Part shown: positions 1 through 10,922 of the stretch, one piece after another
Position numbering within the stretch: position 1 is the first letter of the stretch
Layout: the number at the start of each line of letters is the position of its first letter
Source: Drechslerella dactyloides
Lineage: Eukaryota > Ascomycota > Orbiliomycetes > Orbiliales > Orbiliaceae
Assembly (NCBI GenBank): GCA_020064725.1
Contig: JAGTWJ010000007.1
Coordinates: 2,170,001 to 2,234,000, forward strand
Direction of reading: 5' to 3'
DNA length: 64,000 nucleotides
Program-made: the position numbers and the translations under genes
The notes under the pieces: generated by a model
Told to the model about the DNA's origin: nothing
The model's input: only the letters and a program-made list of their open reading frames with translations
Databases searched by the model: none

Positions 1-1
1 G

Positions 2-172
2 CCGGGCTACCTTTGCGTGAAACGGGTGCACTGCGATCGGGGTCATATTTCGCTGCTCGGCGACCTGGACGCCGTTGGACGGTGCGTCGCCGCGCTGCTG
101 GACGCGCGAGTGCAGAACAAAAAGCGGCTGCTGCAGACGCTGGGCCGCGGCAGCTCGCCGTCGAGCGCATGA
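2..172 (+). CDS. 3' end of an unrecognised protein-coding gene (partial)
   Basis: The second forward frame is open from the window edge and ends at TGA 170-172, giving 56 C-terminal residues. The frame is strongly GC3-biased, like the confirmed genes here. It contains VHCDRGHISLLGDLDAVGRC followed by a basic, Ser-rich tail. The GHISLL pattern is reminiscent of the region around the last catalytic histidine of alpha/beta hydrolases, but that is only an impression from a short tail and I do not assign a function. The start and most of the gene lie outside the window. Confidence 0.5.
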   Translation, partial: PGYLCVKRVHCDRGHISLLGDLDAVGRCVAALLDARVQNKKRLLQTLGRGSSPSSA

Positions 173-350
173 GCTTGAGTCATCTCCTTATTTACTACCG
201 CCGATGTTTTGCTTACGATAGTTCACCGTAAGGAAGAGAAAAGCTACAACCAGTACCTACTTTATTTTGCTGCCTTTGCTTGCGGATTTTTGTTTTCCGT
301 TTTACCTTGTTGGCAACCTGCGCAAAGTTTGGAGTCGGCGAACCAACGAA

Positions 351-368
351 CGGACGGACGGACGGACG
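351..368. repeat. (CGGA)n microsatellite
   Basis: Four and a half perfect CGGA units lie between the partial gene and the F-box/LRR gene. Confidence 0.85.
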
Positions 369-549
369 TGCAGAAGAACAAGTTGCTCTACAGATGTATG
401 AATAGGGAGAGAGAGTGTGTGTGCGCGTGTATGTATGTATATGGATGGGTGTATGTACTATACGGCGACGGAGGTTCCGGAGTACCCGCGGGAAACATGT
501 CATGGCATTCGGAGTTGCGGAGCTAGCTTAGCTGGGGCGCAGTCAGTCA

Positions 550-572
550 CTCGACTCGCGGTTCGAGTCGAG
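550..572. repeat. Perfect 9-bp inverted repeat (hairpin)
   Basis: Arms CTCGACTCG (550-558) and CGAGTCGAG (564-572) are exact reverse complements around a 5-base loop. The 3' arm contains GGTTCGAGTC, which resembles a pol III B box, but no tRNA fold can be drawn around it. Confidence 0.7.
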
Positions 573-808
573 ATCAGACGTCGATGTATTACGTAATGCC
601 ACATATATCGAAATCGGCCGCAGTCGTTGTGTAACTTAGTTTATGTATAAACTGCAACATCACCATCAACGAGTGAATTATAATAACTTCGGAGCACGTT
701 GTTTATATGGGTATATAGCGTGGGACAGCGGCTGTACTCGCCCATGCGGACCGACACCGTTCCAGCCGGCCTTCACGGTCATATAATCACAACCGCAAGC
801 TCGAAACC

Positions 809-2407
809 ATGTCGCTGACGACACCCCGCCATCGCCGGCTGGCTGTAAGTCGCAGCGGCAGCCCGCTGCCGACGTACGAAGCTGCGACGTCGCGCGACCC
901 CGTAGCGTGTGCGGCGCGGTACCTCCGCCGCGAGGATCTGTTCAGCTGCGCGCTCGTCTGTCGGGTGTGGCGGCGGGCGGTGGACGAGGAGCTGTGGGGG
1001 TATCCTACGCTTTGCTTTGGCTTTGGCGAGAAGACGCCGCTCAGTACGGTTCCTTCATATACACTCCCTTGACTTTATGTGTATTGTGGTATATATATGG
1101 CTAACGGGTGTGTTTGTGTAGCTAGTTTTCTGCTGTTTTTGAGGGTATTACCCGTCGTGCATCCCGCGCGGCGGGCGCGCGTGCACACGCTGGTATTGGA
1201 GCGGTGCGTCGCGGGACTGTACACCACGCTTCCCGAGACGTGGTTCGCCGATTTATTGAGATTACTGCCCAACCTACACCGATTATCGGCACGGGGTCTC
1301 CCGTCTCTCGACCGTCGCAGTCTGCGCGCGGACGCGGAACACCATGCGCTGCACACCCTCGACATTTCAAACTTGACCAACACGACGGCCGCATCCCTAG
1401 TCTCATTATTCGCACGCACGCCTGCGCTTCGGGTTTTGGACCTCTCACACACTGTTGGCGCGGGGCACGCGGACGTACTACGCTGTATCGGCACACAGTT
1501 ACAGAACCTGCGATCGTTAGCGCTGCGGTCGCTCAGCCTTACCGATGACGCCGTCGGTATCCTCGCGCGCAGCGTGCAAGTGCGGCTTGAGCGGTTGGAT
1601 GTCGCGGATAACCTGTTGACCGACGGGGTAGTAGACCACCTGCTCGACTGGTGCTTCATGCCGCCCGACTTTGCCGTCGCCGTCGACAATAACGACATCA
1701 TACCCGAGCCTCACGACGAAGAAAAGGGGGTGCAGGGACTACGGCACCTGCATGTCGCGGGTAACCGTCTCACGGCAACGGGGATACACCGACTACTCGC
1801 ATCCACGCGTCTACGCACTCTGGACGTCGGCGCCGTCTACACACCCACACCGCGCGCACGACGGGACAGCATCGTTACCCTCGTCACGGCGATAACGCAG
1901 TACGGATTCCGCCGGCTGCAGAACCTGCGCATCCACACCTCCTTCATCCTCCTCGACGCCCGCGCGACCACCGACGGCATCACTACCGCCACTCTCCTCT
2001 CCACACGTCGACTACCCTCGTTAACAACACTAACGCTCACAAACGTACCGGCTGTCACTGCAGACGGGACGTTCGTAACATCACTACAAGGCCTCCTCGA
2101 CAGCTTGACGGCATCGTCGGTAAAGACGCTAGTGCTAGAAGTCGGTGGTGAGAGTGACGGTGGCGAGTTTCTAGCAGATGCGGACAGTGATACCGCCGCC
2201 TTCTTCGACCGGGCGAACGGCGACTTTTCCTTCTTCGAAGACGAGAAGAGCGGGCCTGTCGCCGGCGGCGGCAGCATTGCGACTTATGAAACAGCGGAAG
2301 TGGCGGTTGTGGATGTCGTGCGGCGGTGGCGGGAGGACTGTCGGCGGCGGGGGAGCGTGTGGAGCGGCAACGTTCGTGTCGTGCGGGCGGGCGGTGATAG
2401 GTGGTAG
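809..2407 (+). CDS. F-box / leucine-rich-repeat protein
   Basis: Two exons, 809-1043 and 1122-2407, encode 506 residues. The 78-bp intron has a phase-1 donor GTACGG, a branch-like GCTAACG and a TAG acceptor. Residues about 30-68 form an F-box (YLRREDLFSCALVCRVWRRA). Residues about 100-340 hold irregular leucine-rich repeats such as LHTLDISNLT, LRVLDLSHTV, LRSLALRSLS and LERLDVADNL. Such proteins usually present substrates to SCF ubiquitin ligases, binding Skp1 through the F-box. The C-terminus is acidic and then Arg-rich. I cannot assign a named orthologue; the Amn1/Pof2 class is only a general match. The start is the first ATG of the frame, just before the F-box. Confidence 0.85.
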
Positions 2408-3526
2408 TCGAGAGCCCTCTGTACCTTGTTCGTATGACGTGATGTAATATACCTATGCCAAAACCTCTGTATTATAGGATACAACATATACGGACTAACT
2501 CACGATTACCGCATTATGCTACGAGTAGTGTTGCTACGAGTGCAAGAGAAGTAGAGTCGGCCGACAGCAGATACGAATATCCGCCACGACCGCAGAGAAA
2601 GATTTCGTCCATTGAATTTTCCGTTCCTTTTTTTCAAAAGATTCTTTTCTAAGAAAAAAAAGTTATATAAAGGGGGTGAAAAGAAGGTTAATATAGGAAA
2701 AGATGAGAGATGAGGCTAGCTACCGCGAAAGCACAATGTTACTCGCACCACGCAGTACCCCTTCCACACACCTCAAACAGTGGCATTCAAGTACACCGTT
2801 AGGGAAAAAACGGACAACGAGGGTATTAAAGTGAGTAAAACGGACGGTCTGAGAAAAGGGAGTTAAAGAAACGTATACATGCCAGGATATATAAAAAATG
2901 TTAGTTCAATATGAGATGATGATAAGAAATGGGTCAGCTGCATCGTGAAATAATGTGAGAGATCCGTGACGAAAGAAAACAAAACACAAGGGAGATGGGA
3001 AAAAACACATGCATGCACCGTCTATAAGGGAATTATCGGGGAACAAATAACAAGATATGACGATAATAGGGGGGAAAACCAATCTGCAGCGACCAACAAC
3101 AGGAACCAAGGCGACGAAGCAGGATCGTTACATGCACAACTGCTCAAGCTTGAGAAAAAAACCACACTCGAGGAAGAAGCAATCGACGATGCGCGCAGGC
3201 AGAATACCCGAGTTCCAGTCTGATGGGCAAAGCAAACGGTCAGAGAAGAAGAAGAGAAGAATTCAGCAAAAACACCACGTTTTTGTTTTTTTCAGGTTTT
3301 CGAAGAAAAGAAACAAAAAAAACTTTCAAGGGAGAAACGCCAATGGGGGAATATGATACCGAACGACCACTTTTTGCGCGAGAGAACTGCGAGAAACCAA
3401 AACCATAAGATGCAGCTGGCAGATCAGTATTGCTCAAATTTAGCAGGATGAAATAAACACACACCACAATCCGGGGAAAAAAGGCAGACAACCGTCAAAA
3501 TAGGACAAATCACCAGGGAATCTCGA
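2408..3526. other. Intergenic region between convergent genes
   Basis: This region separates the 3' ends of the F-box/LRR gene (+) and the PHD gene (-). It is rich in A and T homopolymers (2625-2665, 3260-3330) and should contain both 3' UTRs. Short open frames here are low-complexity and I see no gene. Confidence 0.6.
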
Positions 3527-6404
3527 CTATCCGGAGAAACTCCGGGCCGTCAACGGCGAGATGTTCTGCGGCAGCGACGGCTTCCGAAAGACGCGGTGCG
3601 CCGACTCCTGCGGCCCCTGCCAGCCTCCCTTGCAGAACGAGCACGAAAACGAAGGCGGGATCGGCCTGTGTTCGTACCCCTCGCACTGGATATGAACCCA
3701 CTTGAAGCAAGCGTTGCTAAACGGCAGAAGAAAAAAAAGAGCCATGAATCAGCACACTCGTTCCAGCTTGCGTTTTACACATTGTAGTAGAAAATGCAAA
3801 ACCAGAAGGGCTATTCACCATTGTATCACAGGCATTTCAGGAGACCCTGCCGTGCCGCATCTGCAACGAATGTCCATAGCGATGTCCTCCTGGCCAGCGG
3901 GATTCTGCTTGCTAAAGGTGGTCGGCGTCACGCAGTCCGGATCGGTCACCGTCGTCGGCGAGATGTTGAACGCGTCGGACGAGTAGCCGGACCGCACCGT
4001 CTGCGGCGTCGAGAACCCGTACGGCGGCTGGTGCTGCTGCGCGGGCGGCGACGACGGGAGGCCGTTTGTGTGCCGGGTGGACGGGCGAGAAGTGCCGTAC
4101 GACGACGAGGACGGCCGTTTCGACGTGGCGACTGGAGACAAAAACGTTAGCCCGTATTCACGGTCCCAAGGAGCGATGGAGGTCGCACCTGGGGCGCAGA
4201 AGCTGTTCCGACGGGCGACAGCTTCCTTCAACGCCAGAACGGCGTCTCCCGGGGTTGCCGGCACCGGCTCGTCAATCACCGTCTCCGCCTCGGAGTATTC
4301 TTCGTCCTCGCGCATGGAACCCAAGTTCGTGCGCGACACCGCAACGCCGGACTTCATGCTGAAAGAGCTCGAGCCTCGGTTGTGGCGCCGCGGGCCCTTG
4401 CCGTGCTTGCTCGCCTTCCGGGGGCTCTTGCCAATGCTGCTCGACATGGACATGTTGGGCGGCAGGAAAGGGTTGCTGTCGATGGCAAAGCTGTCGGAGG
4501 TGAAGTCACCGGAGACGAGGTACTGGGAGGAAGAAGAGAACGATCCGGCCGCCGGCGCGGTCTTGAAGCGGGCCAGTTTCGGTCGCTCCATGGAACGGCT
4601 GAAAGAAGACGAACCACGGTGAGAGCGACCCTTGGAACCAGCCAGACGCTGCGCGGCCATGGAATAACTCGAGAGCGGGCCCAAGTCATCCTCGTCGGTG
4701 GACGAGTCGGTATCGTAGTCTCCCTGGTCGTTGTCGGTGCCCGAGCCCTCGGAGTGAGAGTCGGGGTCTCGGATGACGACCCGCTCGGCTTTCGCTCTGC
4801 CTCCGGGCGAGATTGTAAAGTTGACAGCGGTGCGGACCTTCCTGCTGCTGCCCCTGCGCTTCTTGTCGGAGCTCTTGGGGGTGACGTGTCGGACGGATAT
4901 GGTGTCGACCGAAGGCGACGGGGTGGTGTTCTCGTCACGAGCCGCGGCATGTTTCATCTTCCCGGAGGAAGACGAAGGGAACATCTGCTTGACGGGGCTC
5001 GGGTGGACGGTCACGTTGGACGCCTTGGACTTGCTCGCCGACGTTGTGAGGAGCGCGCTTTCCGTCAAGGCTCTGTTCAGAACGGGTCTACTAGCAGCCG
5101 CAGCAGCGGAGGCCGCGGCCGTTTTCGACGCCGTCTGGACCTGAGCTTCGGTGGAAGCAACCTTCTTCTGCCGTTTCCGCTGCTCATCGAGCTGCTCCTG
5201 CTGTTGCTGCAGGTTCTGCTGATGATAAGGCCGGAACGGCTCGACGCCGTCGGCGAAGGAACCGCCAAAGTGGCCACCGCCAAAGACGATGCCGGGGTTG
5301 ATGGAGACCGGCGAGATGATGTCGCTTGCGGACAGGGGGTCGGCAGCGAATGAAAAGTTGAGGGCGTGCGGGTCGTGGGACGAATCGGCGAAGAAGCTTT
5401 CGGCCAGGGGGTTGTGCATCGACAGGGGACGCAGGGGGTCCATCATGACGCTCTGAGAGGCCATCATGTCGAGGGAGGTCGGCACGGACCAATCAAAGGT
5501 CCCGGCGGCCGAGACCAGGGCAATGTCGCCGGGCATGGCCGCGAAGCTCGAGGTCATGTGACCGTTGTCTGAGATCATCGAACCAGCGAATGAGGCATCC
5601 CAATACTTGTTCTGCTGGAAGTCCGCGTCGCCGAGGGTTTCCATCGTCATTGCCGCCAGGCCGGGGTTGGAGAAGGCGACAAAGGTGTCCAGCGGCTGCA
5701 GTGCGGGCGAGGAGTGCGGGCGGCCGGGTTGGGAGCTTTCCGCGCGAGCGAGCTGGGAAGCTTCCTCGGGAGCGGCAGCCGGAGGCGGCACTCCCGGGAT
5801 CTGCTCGGTGACAAAGGCGATTTGCGAGGCACCGAGAATTGGCACGGGGTTCTTCGGCGGCCGGCCACGGCGCCGCTTGACGGGCGCCGCAGCGGGATCC
5901 AGCGGCGAAGTAGTGGCGGCGGCGGACGCAACAGCAGCAGCTTTCTTCGGCTTCACCGGACTGGAGGCGATTGTGCTCGTGGATGGTTTTCTCCTCTTGG
6001 TCGGCGGGTTTGCGGTTGTCTGGGTGGGTGAGATTGTGGTGTTAGTGGTGGTGATTGCATCCTGTTCGAGGGGGAGTAGCTGATCCGGGTAGACGAGGTT
6101 GGTTTCGGGCAGGGCGACGGAGGCGCTGCGCTTGAGAAAGCTGCCAATGTCGTCGGTGGGGGTAAAGTCCTCGACGACGGAATTGTGCCAGCGGATGCGG
6201 TAGGCGGCGGCGGCGGCAGCAGCTGTAGCGGCGGGCGAGGAATTGGCATTGGCGGCCGCGGCGAAGGGGTTCTTCGCCTGCTGCTGGTTGTAGCTGCGGC
6301 GAATCGATGTTAGCACCTATACACGAAGAATATATAAGTGTAGTTCAAACTCACCCAAACGACTGGGACGGGTTCTCCCAGCCGGAAGAAGCCAGGTCGT
6401 CCAT
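3527..6404 (-). CDS. AT-hook and C-terminal PHD-finger chromatin protein
   Basis: Three exons read on the minus strand: 6404-6355, 6293-3819 and 3716-3527, giving 904 residues. The start is ATG 6404 in a good context (ACACCATGG), giving MDDLASSGWENPSQSFG; an in-frame TGA lies upstream. Intron 1 (61 bp) contains GCTAAC and ends GCAG. Intron 2 (102 bp) splits a PHD cysteine codon. Splicing restores a C4HC3 PHD finger near residues 824-875: CRC, then QCNACFKWVHIQC, then SCSFC. An AT-hook core (RRRGRPPKNP, about 157-166) precedes long Ser/Ala-rich, probably disordered sequence. PHD fingers usually read histone H3 tails and AT-hooks bind the AT minor groove, so a chromatin or transcription role is likely. 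The target is unknown. Confidence 0.88.
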
Positions 6405-7368
6405 GGTGTCGTCTTTGTCTTCGTCGTCGTCGGACGCAAACAACGGGAGGTTGTTTCTATGCGACAGCGGTCAACAGCGAAGACCGGGATTTCGAGCTGC
6501 GGCGGCGACACATGCAAAAAAGCAAGACGGGCGCCGAAGCGGAAATTGCACACGATGGACTTTTTAGGAGTTCCGAATGCGACCGACCGCGATACGATAG
6601 CGGACCGTCGGTATCTGAGACCCGGGCCTGAGGTCGCGACAAACGAGCGATCGGCTCAGGAACCTCGAATTGGGCTCTTGTCGCAGCGGTGTTTTAACGC
6701 AGCAGTTTCCTCAAAAAAAAGAAAACCGGCGAGACAATACCGCAAGATGGTGATGAAGGATGGAGAGAACGAGGAAACCGTTCTTTCCGGTCCTCGCGAG
6801 GTTCCGGTGAGGAGGAGGAGCAGCTAGATGAGCGATTGAAGATATTTGTCGGCGGCCGAGCAGGGGGCTGCTGCTGCTACTGCTGGATGCTGGTGCTGCT
6901 AAAGAGGCGGACCATTTTGGGGGTTAGCGGCCAAGTTTGCCAGTTGCCTGGGAGAATAAGGTGAGGCGAAACCGCCACACCACACACCGTTTTTTTCCTC
7001 TGTTCGAACGGTCCGAACTTACAAGACACCGATGGATGGTCCGGACTTGCAGACACCGACCGACCAATCCACGTTTCCACCCCCGTTGGAGGGAGAGGAG
7101 GGGGAGAGGGGGGGTTCTATTCGACGCTCGGGGCCAATGGCATCGGGGCGGATTGTCGACCGAGGGGGACGAACGGAAGGTTCGAGAGTCGGGCTGGCGA
7201 GGGCGATTGGCTGGGGCGGGAGAGAGTGTGGAGCGGTCCGATAGGATGGGCGGCGGGACGAGACGACAGCAACGGGCGAATGAGCGGGGCGGGACAGGCT
7301 GGCCAGCTATCGATAGCGGGTCCCCTGGTCGTAGCTTCCCCCTGTCTGATAAAAGAGCTCAGGAACTG

Positions 7369-7402
7369 GATATATAATACCGGTGACAGAATATTATATA
7401 TC
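7369..7402. repeat. 11-bp perfect AT-rich inverted repeat
   Basis: GATATATAATA (7369-7379) and TATTATATATC (7392-7402) are exact reverse complements with a 12-base spacer. Confidence 0.75.
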
Positions 7403-8050
7403 GTGGAGGCCGCGTGGAGAGGTTGTTCGTGTGTCTTGTGTCTATCGGAGAGGTTGCCGGGGTGGATGGACTGGAAGCGGGCCAATGGAGAGACGGGCGT
7501 CTGGATTGTGTACGTTTTTCCTGTGTGGGCGTAGCAGCAGCAAGAGGTCAGCACCAGAAATCAAGCACATGCAGCAGCAGAAGCAGAGGGTACATGTGCA
7601 GTACGGGCGGACTGGACGGATTGGATGGGAGGGAGGGAGCTAGCGGCATGCACGGTTCATGTAGATGTAATGTAATGTACAGGTCAGGTCATGCAGGCAT
7701 ACGGAGCAGTAGTAGTATTGAGGACAGACAGGTCGGAATTAACCCAGTGGACAATTACGGCCTGTCTGTATGGTGCGGGAGTACATAGTGTGAGCTAGCG
7801 GTGGTATTGAAATTGTGAATGCACATACCGTGACGGCCAGAGCTGGCTCCAGTCAGGTGCTCGATTCCCCCCTGCGGACGGCGGACGGAATTGCAATTTG
7901 ACGGCGTGGCGTATAAAATGTATTTTATAAAGAAGTAAAATAGGAAAAATGAAAAAAATGAAAAAAAAAAGAGAAGAAACGACGCGTGAAAAGAAGGAAG
8001 AGAAAGAGAAAAAAAAGACGCGTCGAGGGGAGCGTATCAAGGAAGAGGCG

Positions 8051-8078
8051 TGCCTGAGAGTATATATATACTCAGGCA
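8051..8078. repeat. Near-perfect inverted repeat with a 2-base bulge
   Basis: TGCCT...GAGTATATA pairs with TATACTC...AGGCA, leaving only an unpaired GA on the 5' side. It lies in the purine-rich leader region upstream of the PHD gene. Confidence 0.65.
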
Positions 8079-8995
8079 GGGATGAGAGGGAGGGGGGAAG
8101 AAGGGGGAAGAAAAGAAGAAGAAAAGAGGTTAGTCACCGGGCTACGCGATGAGCCCGAGTGCAGGAGAGAAAGAGGAGAGGAGAGAGGAGAGATGCGGGC
8201 TTGGATTTAGTCTCCGTTGTCTGTCCCACAGCGGCCGGCTGCGAGGACCCAGCGGGCGGGGGCAGCCCACAATCCTCTTCCTCTTACTCAGACTACTGGT
8301 AATTGACGAGGCTAGCCAGGGACGGCGACAAGGACGGCGACGATGGGACAAGCTAGCTGGACAAACGGTGCATGCGGGGAGATTTAGAAAAGTCAAATCG
8401 AAAGGACGCGATGAAGGAAACAGGCGACGGGCAGCTGAAGACGGAGACAAGACGCAGAGACAGGACCACGATACAGGGACCACAATACAGGGACAGACAA
8501 GAGACAGGCGACGGCGGAAGGAGAGAAAGGAATGCAATAGAAAGACAGACAAAAGGGTACAGGAGGAGGGGGGCGAGATACAAGACGCAGCGGGGGAAGA
8601 AGGAAGGGAAGGAAGGGGCGGAAGATGGAGATGGGAGACGGAATGGAGGGGAGATGGAAAAAGAAGGGATAATTCAACTTGACTGATGGTCGGGCCCAGA
8701 ACGGCAGAAGAAGTGTTGCTGCCGGAAAGGACGCGTTTCAAGACGCGAAATGGCGCCCTTTTCGTCCAACGCGAACCGTCCGCGCTCTCACGTGAGCCAA
8801 TCAACTGCCTTAATCGGGACTAGTGAGTGCAAGTGGGCGCAAATTGTCGGCGGCCAGGCTGCAGCTGGCTGCCCGTCCGCAAAATTGTGCATCCCGATGA
8901 CTCTTCTGGCCCCCCGACTGTCTCCACTCGGCCGATATTGTCATCACCATCATCATCATCTCCTTCCCCCTCTCATCAAACTTCTCTCCCTCGCG

Positions 8996-10648
8996 ATGAC
9001 GATTCCCACCCCTGTTGAGGCTCCAATGGACAAGGACGGGGAGGTAATACCACGGGCCAAGCTGCACGGCCGCGCCTTCTACAACAGCATCGGCTGCCCC
9101 CGCCGCATCGTCGCCCCCATGGTCGACGCCTCCGAGCTGGTCAGTATCCATCATCTCAATATAGCATCATACAGTGGATGTTGTGCTGACAGGGAATAGG
9201 CATGGCGCATTCTGTCCCGCAGGTACGGCGCCGACGCCGCCTACTCGCCCATGCTCCACGCCCGCCTCTTCGCCGACAGCGCCCCCTACCGCCGCCAGTC
9301 CCTCCGCCCTCAAACTCCGTCTCCTGCATCTTCATCTCCTGCATCGACTTCTCCTGCATCTGCATCCCAAACTATCGCATCTGCATCGACTTCTGCATCG
9401 ATTTGCGACCCCACCTTCGACGGCGACCTGGCGGACCGCCCGCTGCACATCCAGTTCTGCGCCAATGACCCCGCCCACCTCCTCGCCGCCGCACAACTCG
9501 CCCAGCTCCACTGCGACGCCGTCGACCTCAACCTCGGCTGCCCCCAGGGCATCGCCAAAAAGGGCCGCTACGGCGCCTTCCTCCAGGAACACCCGGACCT
9601 CATCCGCGACCTCATCTCCACCCTCCACAAACACCTCGACGTCCCCGTCACCGCAAAGATCCGCGTCCTCGACTCCAAGGAGAAAACCCTCGCCTACGCC
9701 CGCCTCGTCCTCGACGCCGGCGCCAGCATCCTCACCGTCCACGGCCGCCGCCGCGACCAGAAAAGCCACAACACCGGCCTCGCCGACTGGTCCTACATTC
9801 GTTATCTCAGAGACAACCTGCCCCCGGACACCGTCATCTACGCCAACGGCAACATCCTCTACAACTCCGATGTCGACGCCTGTCTCGCCGCCACCGGCGC
9901 CGACGCCGTCATGGCCGCCGAAACCAACCTCTACAACCCCGCCGTCTTCCTCCCCAGCGATGCCCCCTTCGACCAGCGGTTCCCCCGCGTCGACCGCGTC
10001 GTCCGCGAATACCTCACCATCGTCCGCGACCTCACCTTCGGCCCCCGCGCGGATGAGCTCCAGCTCGCCAACCGGCTCGAGCTGACCAAGGACCAGGCCC
10101 GCGACCACCCCTCCCTCAACAGCGTCAAAATGCACCTCTTCAAGCTGCTGCACGCCGTCTTTGCCCGCAAGGAGAACCACTACATCCGCAACATGCTCGG
10201 CAAGGTCCAGCCCCACAAGTTCGCCGACGTGCTCGCCATCGCCGCCGAGGTCGACAAGGTCGTCGAGCAGCAGCTCGCGGCCACGCCCGAGACGCCCGAG
10301 CAGTGGGACGAGATCATGAAGCTGGCCGGCGGGCCCGGTGCCGACGCCACCGTCTTGCCCATCCCCTGGTGGCGGTGCCAGCCGCACGTGCGGCCCACGC
10401 CCGAGCAGGCCTACGAGAACGGCGCCATGCGCAGGCCCCGGAAGGAGCGAGCCGCCGATTCCAACGACGTTGACCCGAAGGAGAATAATCTCGCCGAGTC
10501 GAAGGAGAATAGTCTCGGGGAGTCGAAGGAGAGCAGTACCGGCGAATTGAAGGAGAAGCGCGAGCTGGAGGCCGAGTCCGAGTCCGCGCCCAAGCGGCCG
10601 CGACTCGACGAGGCGACAGTCGCAGACACCAGCAGTGCTGCCGTGTAG
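8996..10648 (+). CDS. DUS1: tRNA-dihydrouridine synthase, Dus1 family
   Basis: Exons 8996-9139 and 9200-10648 encode 530 residues; the 60-bp phase-0 intron starts GTCAGT, has GCTGAC and ends TAG. Dus1 is an FMN enzyme that uses NAD(P)H to reduce uridines in the tRNA D-loop (positions 16/17 in yeast). The start of the barrel is clear (IVAPMVDASELAWRILSRRY), as is the active-site loop LNLGCPQGIAKKGRYGA with the presumed catalytic Cys162, and the VHGRRRDQK segment that binds FMN phosphate or tRNA in this family. Two oddities are a Ser/Ala/Thr insertion of roughly 35 residues in the N-terminal half and a charged C-terminal tail with repeated SKEN/SKES units. An alternative start is Met11. Confidence 0.93.
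9317..9402 (+). repeat. Imperfect short tandem repeat inside Dus1
   Basis: Units around TCTCCTGCATC and TCTGCATCGACT recur, encoding an SPAS/TSAS-type low-complexity stretch between the conserved HARLF and DRPLHIQFCAND segments of Dus1. Confidence 0.7.
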
Positions 10649-10922
10649 GATGCGAATCCTTAGATTTGTACATATACCCATGCATATAGAGGAACGATAT
10701 ATATTGATTTAGCTACGCACATGACCATCTATACATGGATATCTATCTATTCGAGTATCTATCTACTTTGACAGCAATCTACAACGTCGCCCAATTTGTA
10801 CACTCGCTTTATACAGCCACAACACACCACCATCCAATATACAACAAACACCTCCCTCCCCTCAAATCACCCTCCAAACCCCTTCGATCACATCATACCA
10901 AAGTATATCTCAAGAAAAAAGG

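Larger units (their letters stand above)
173..808. other. Intergenic region with tetranucleotide repeat and hairpin
   Basis: No gene is visible. It holds a CGGA tetranucleotide run (351-368), a GT/TA-rich stretch (about 413-460) and a perfect 9-bp hairpin (550-572). The last part is presumably the promoter of the F-box/LRR gene starting at 809. Confidence 0.6.
6405..8995. promoter_or_regulatory. Divergent intergenic region between the PHD gene and Dus1
   Basis: About 2.6 kb separates two divergent start codons and holds no convincing gene. From about 7920 to 8700 the + strand is heavily purine-rich, so the minus strand is pyrimidine-rich, as is common in fungal promoters and leaders. This suggests that the PHD gene has a distant promoter and a long leader. 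Two inverted repeats (7369-7402 and 8051-8078) lie inside. A (CAT)n tract at 8940-8960 and a CT-rich tract precede the Dus1 start. Confidence 0.45.

Noticed and set aside
500..575. tRNA gene
   Set aside because: A-box- and B-box-like words are present, but acceptor, anticodon and T stems cannot be formed.
6307..6316. ATG at 6316 as the start of the PHD protein
   Set aside because: It lies inside an intron whose GCTAAC branch and CGCCGCAG acceptor join to the upstream exon encoding MDDLASSGWENPSQSFG.
8142..8804. 220-residue minus-strand Ser/Pro/Leu-rich frame
   Set aside because: Pure consequence of a pyrimidine-rich strand; no domain or splice context.
9332..10681. 449-residue open frame antisense to Dus1
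   Set aside because: Gly/Val/Asp-rich mirror of a GC3-biased gene; no motifs, and Dus1 on the other strand is certain.
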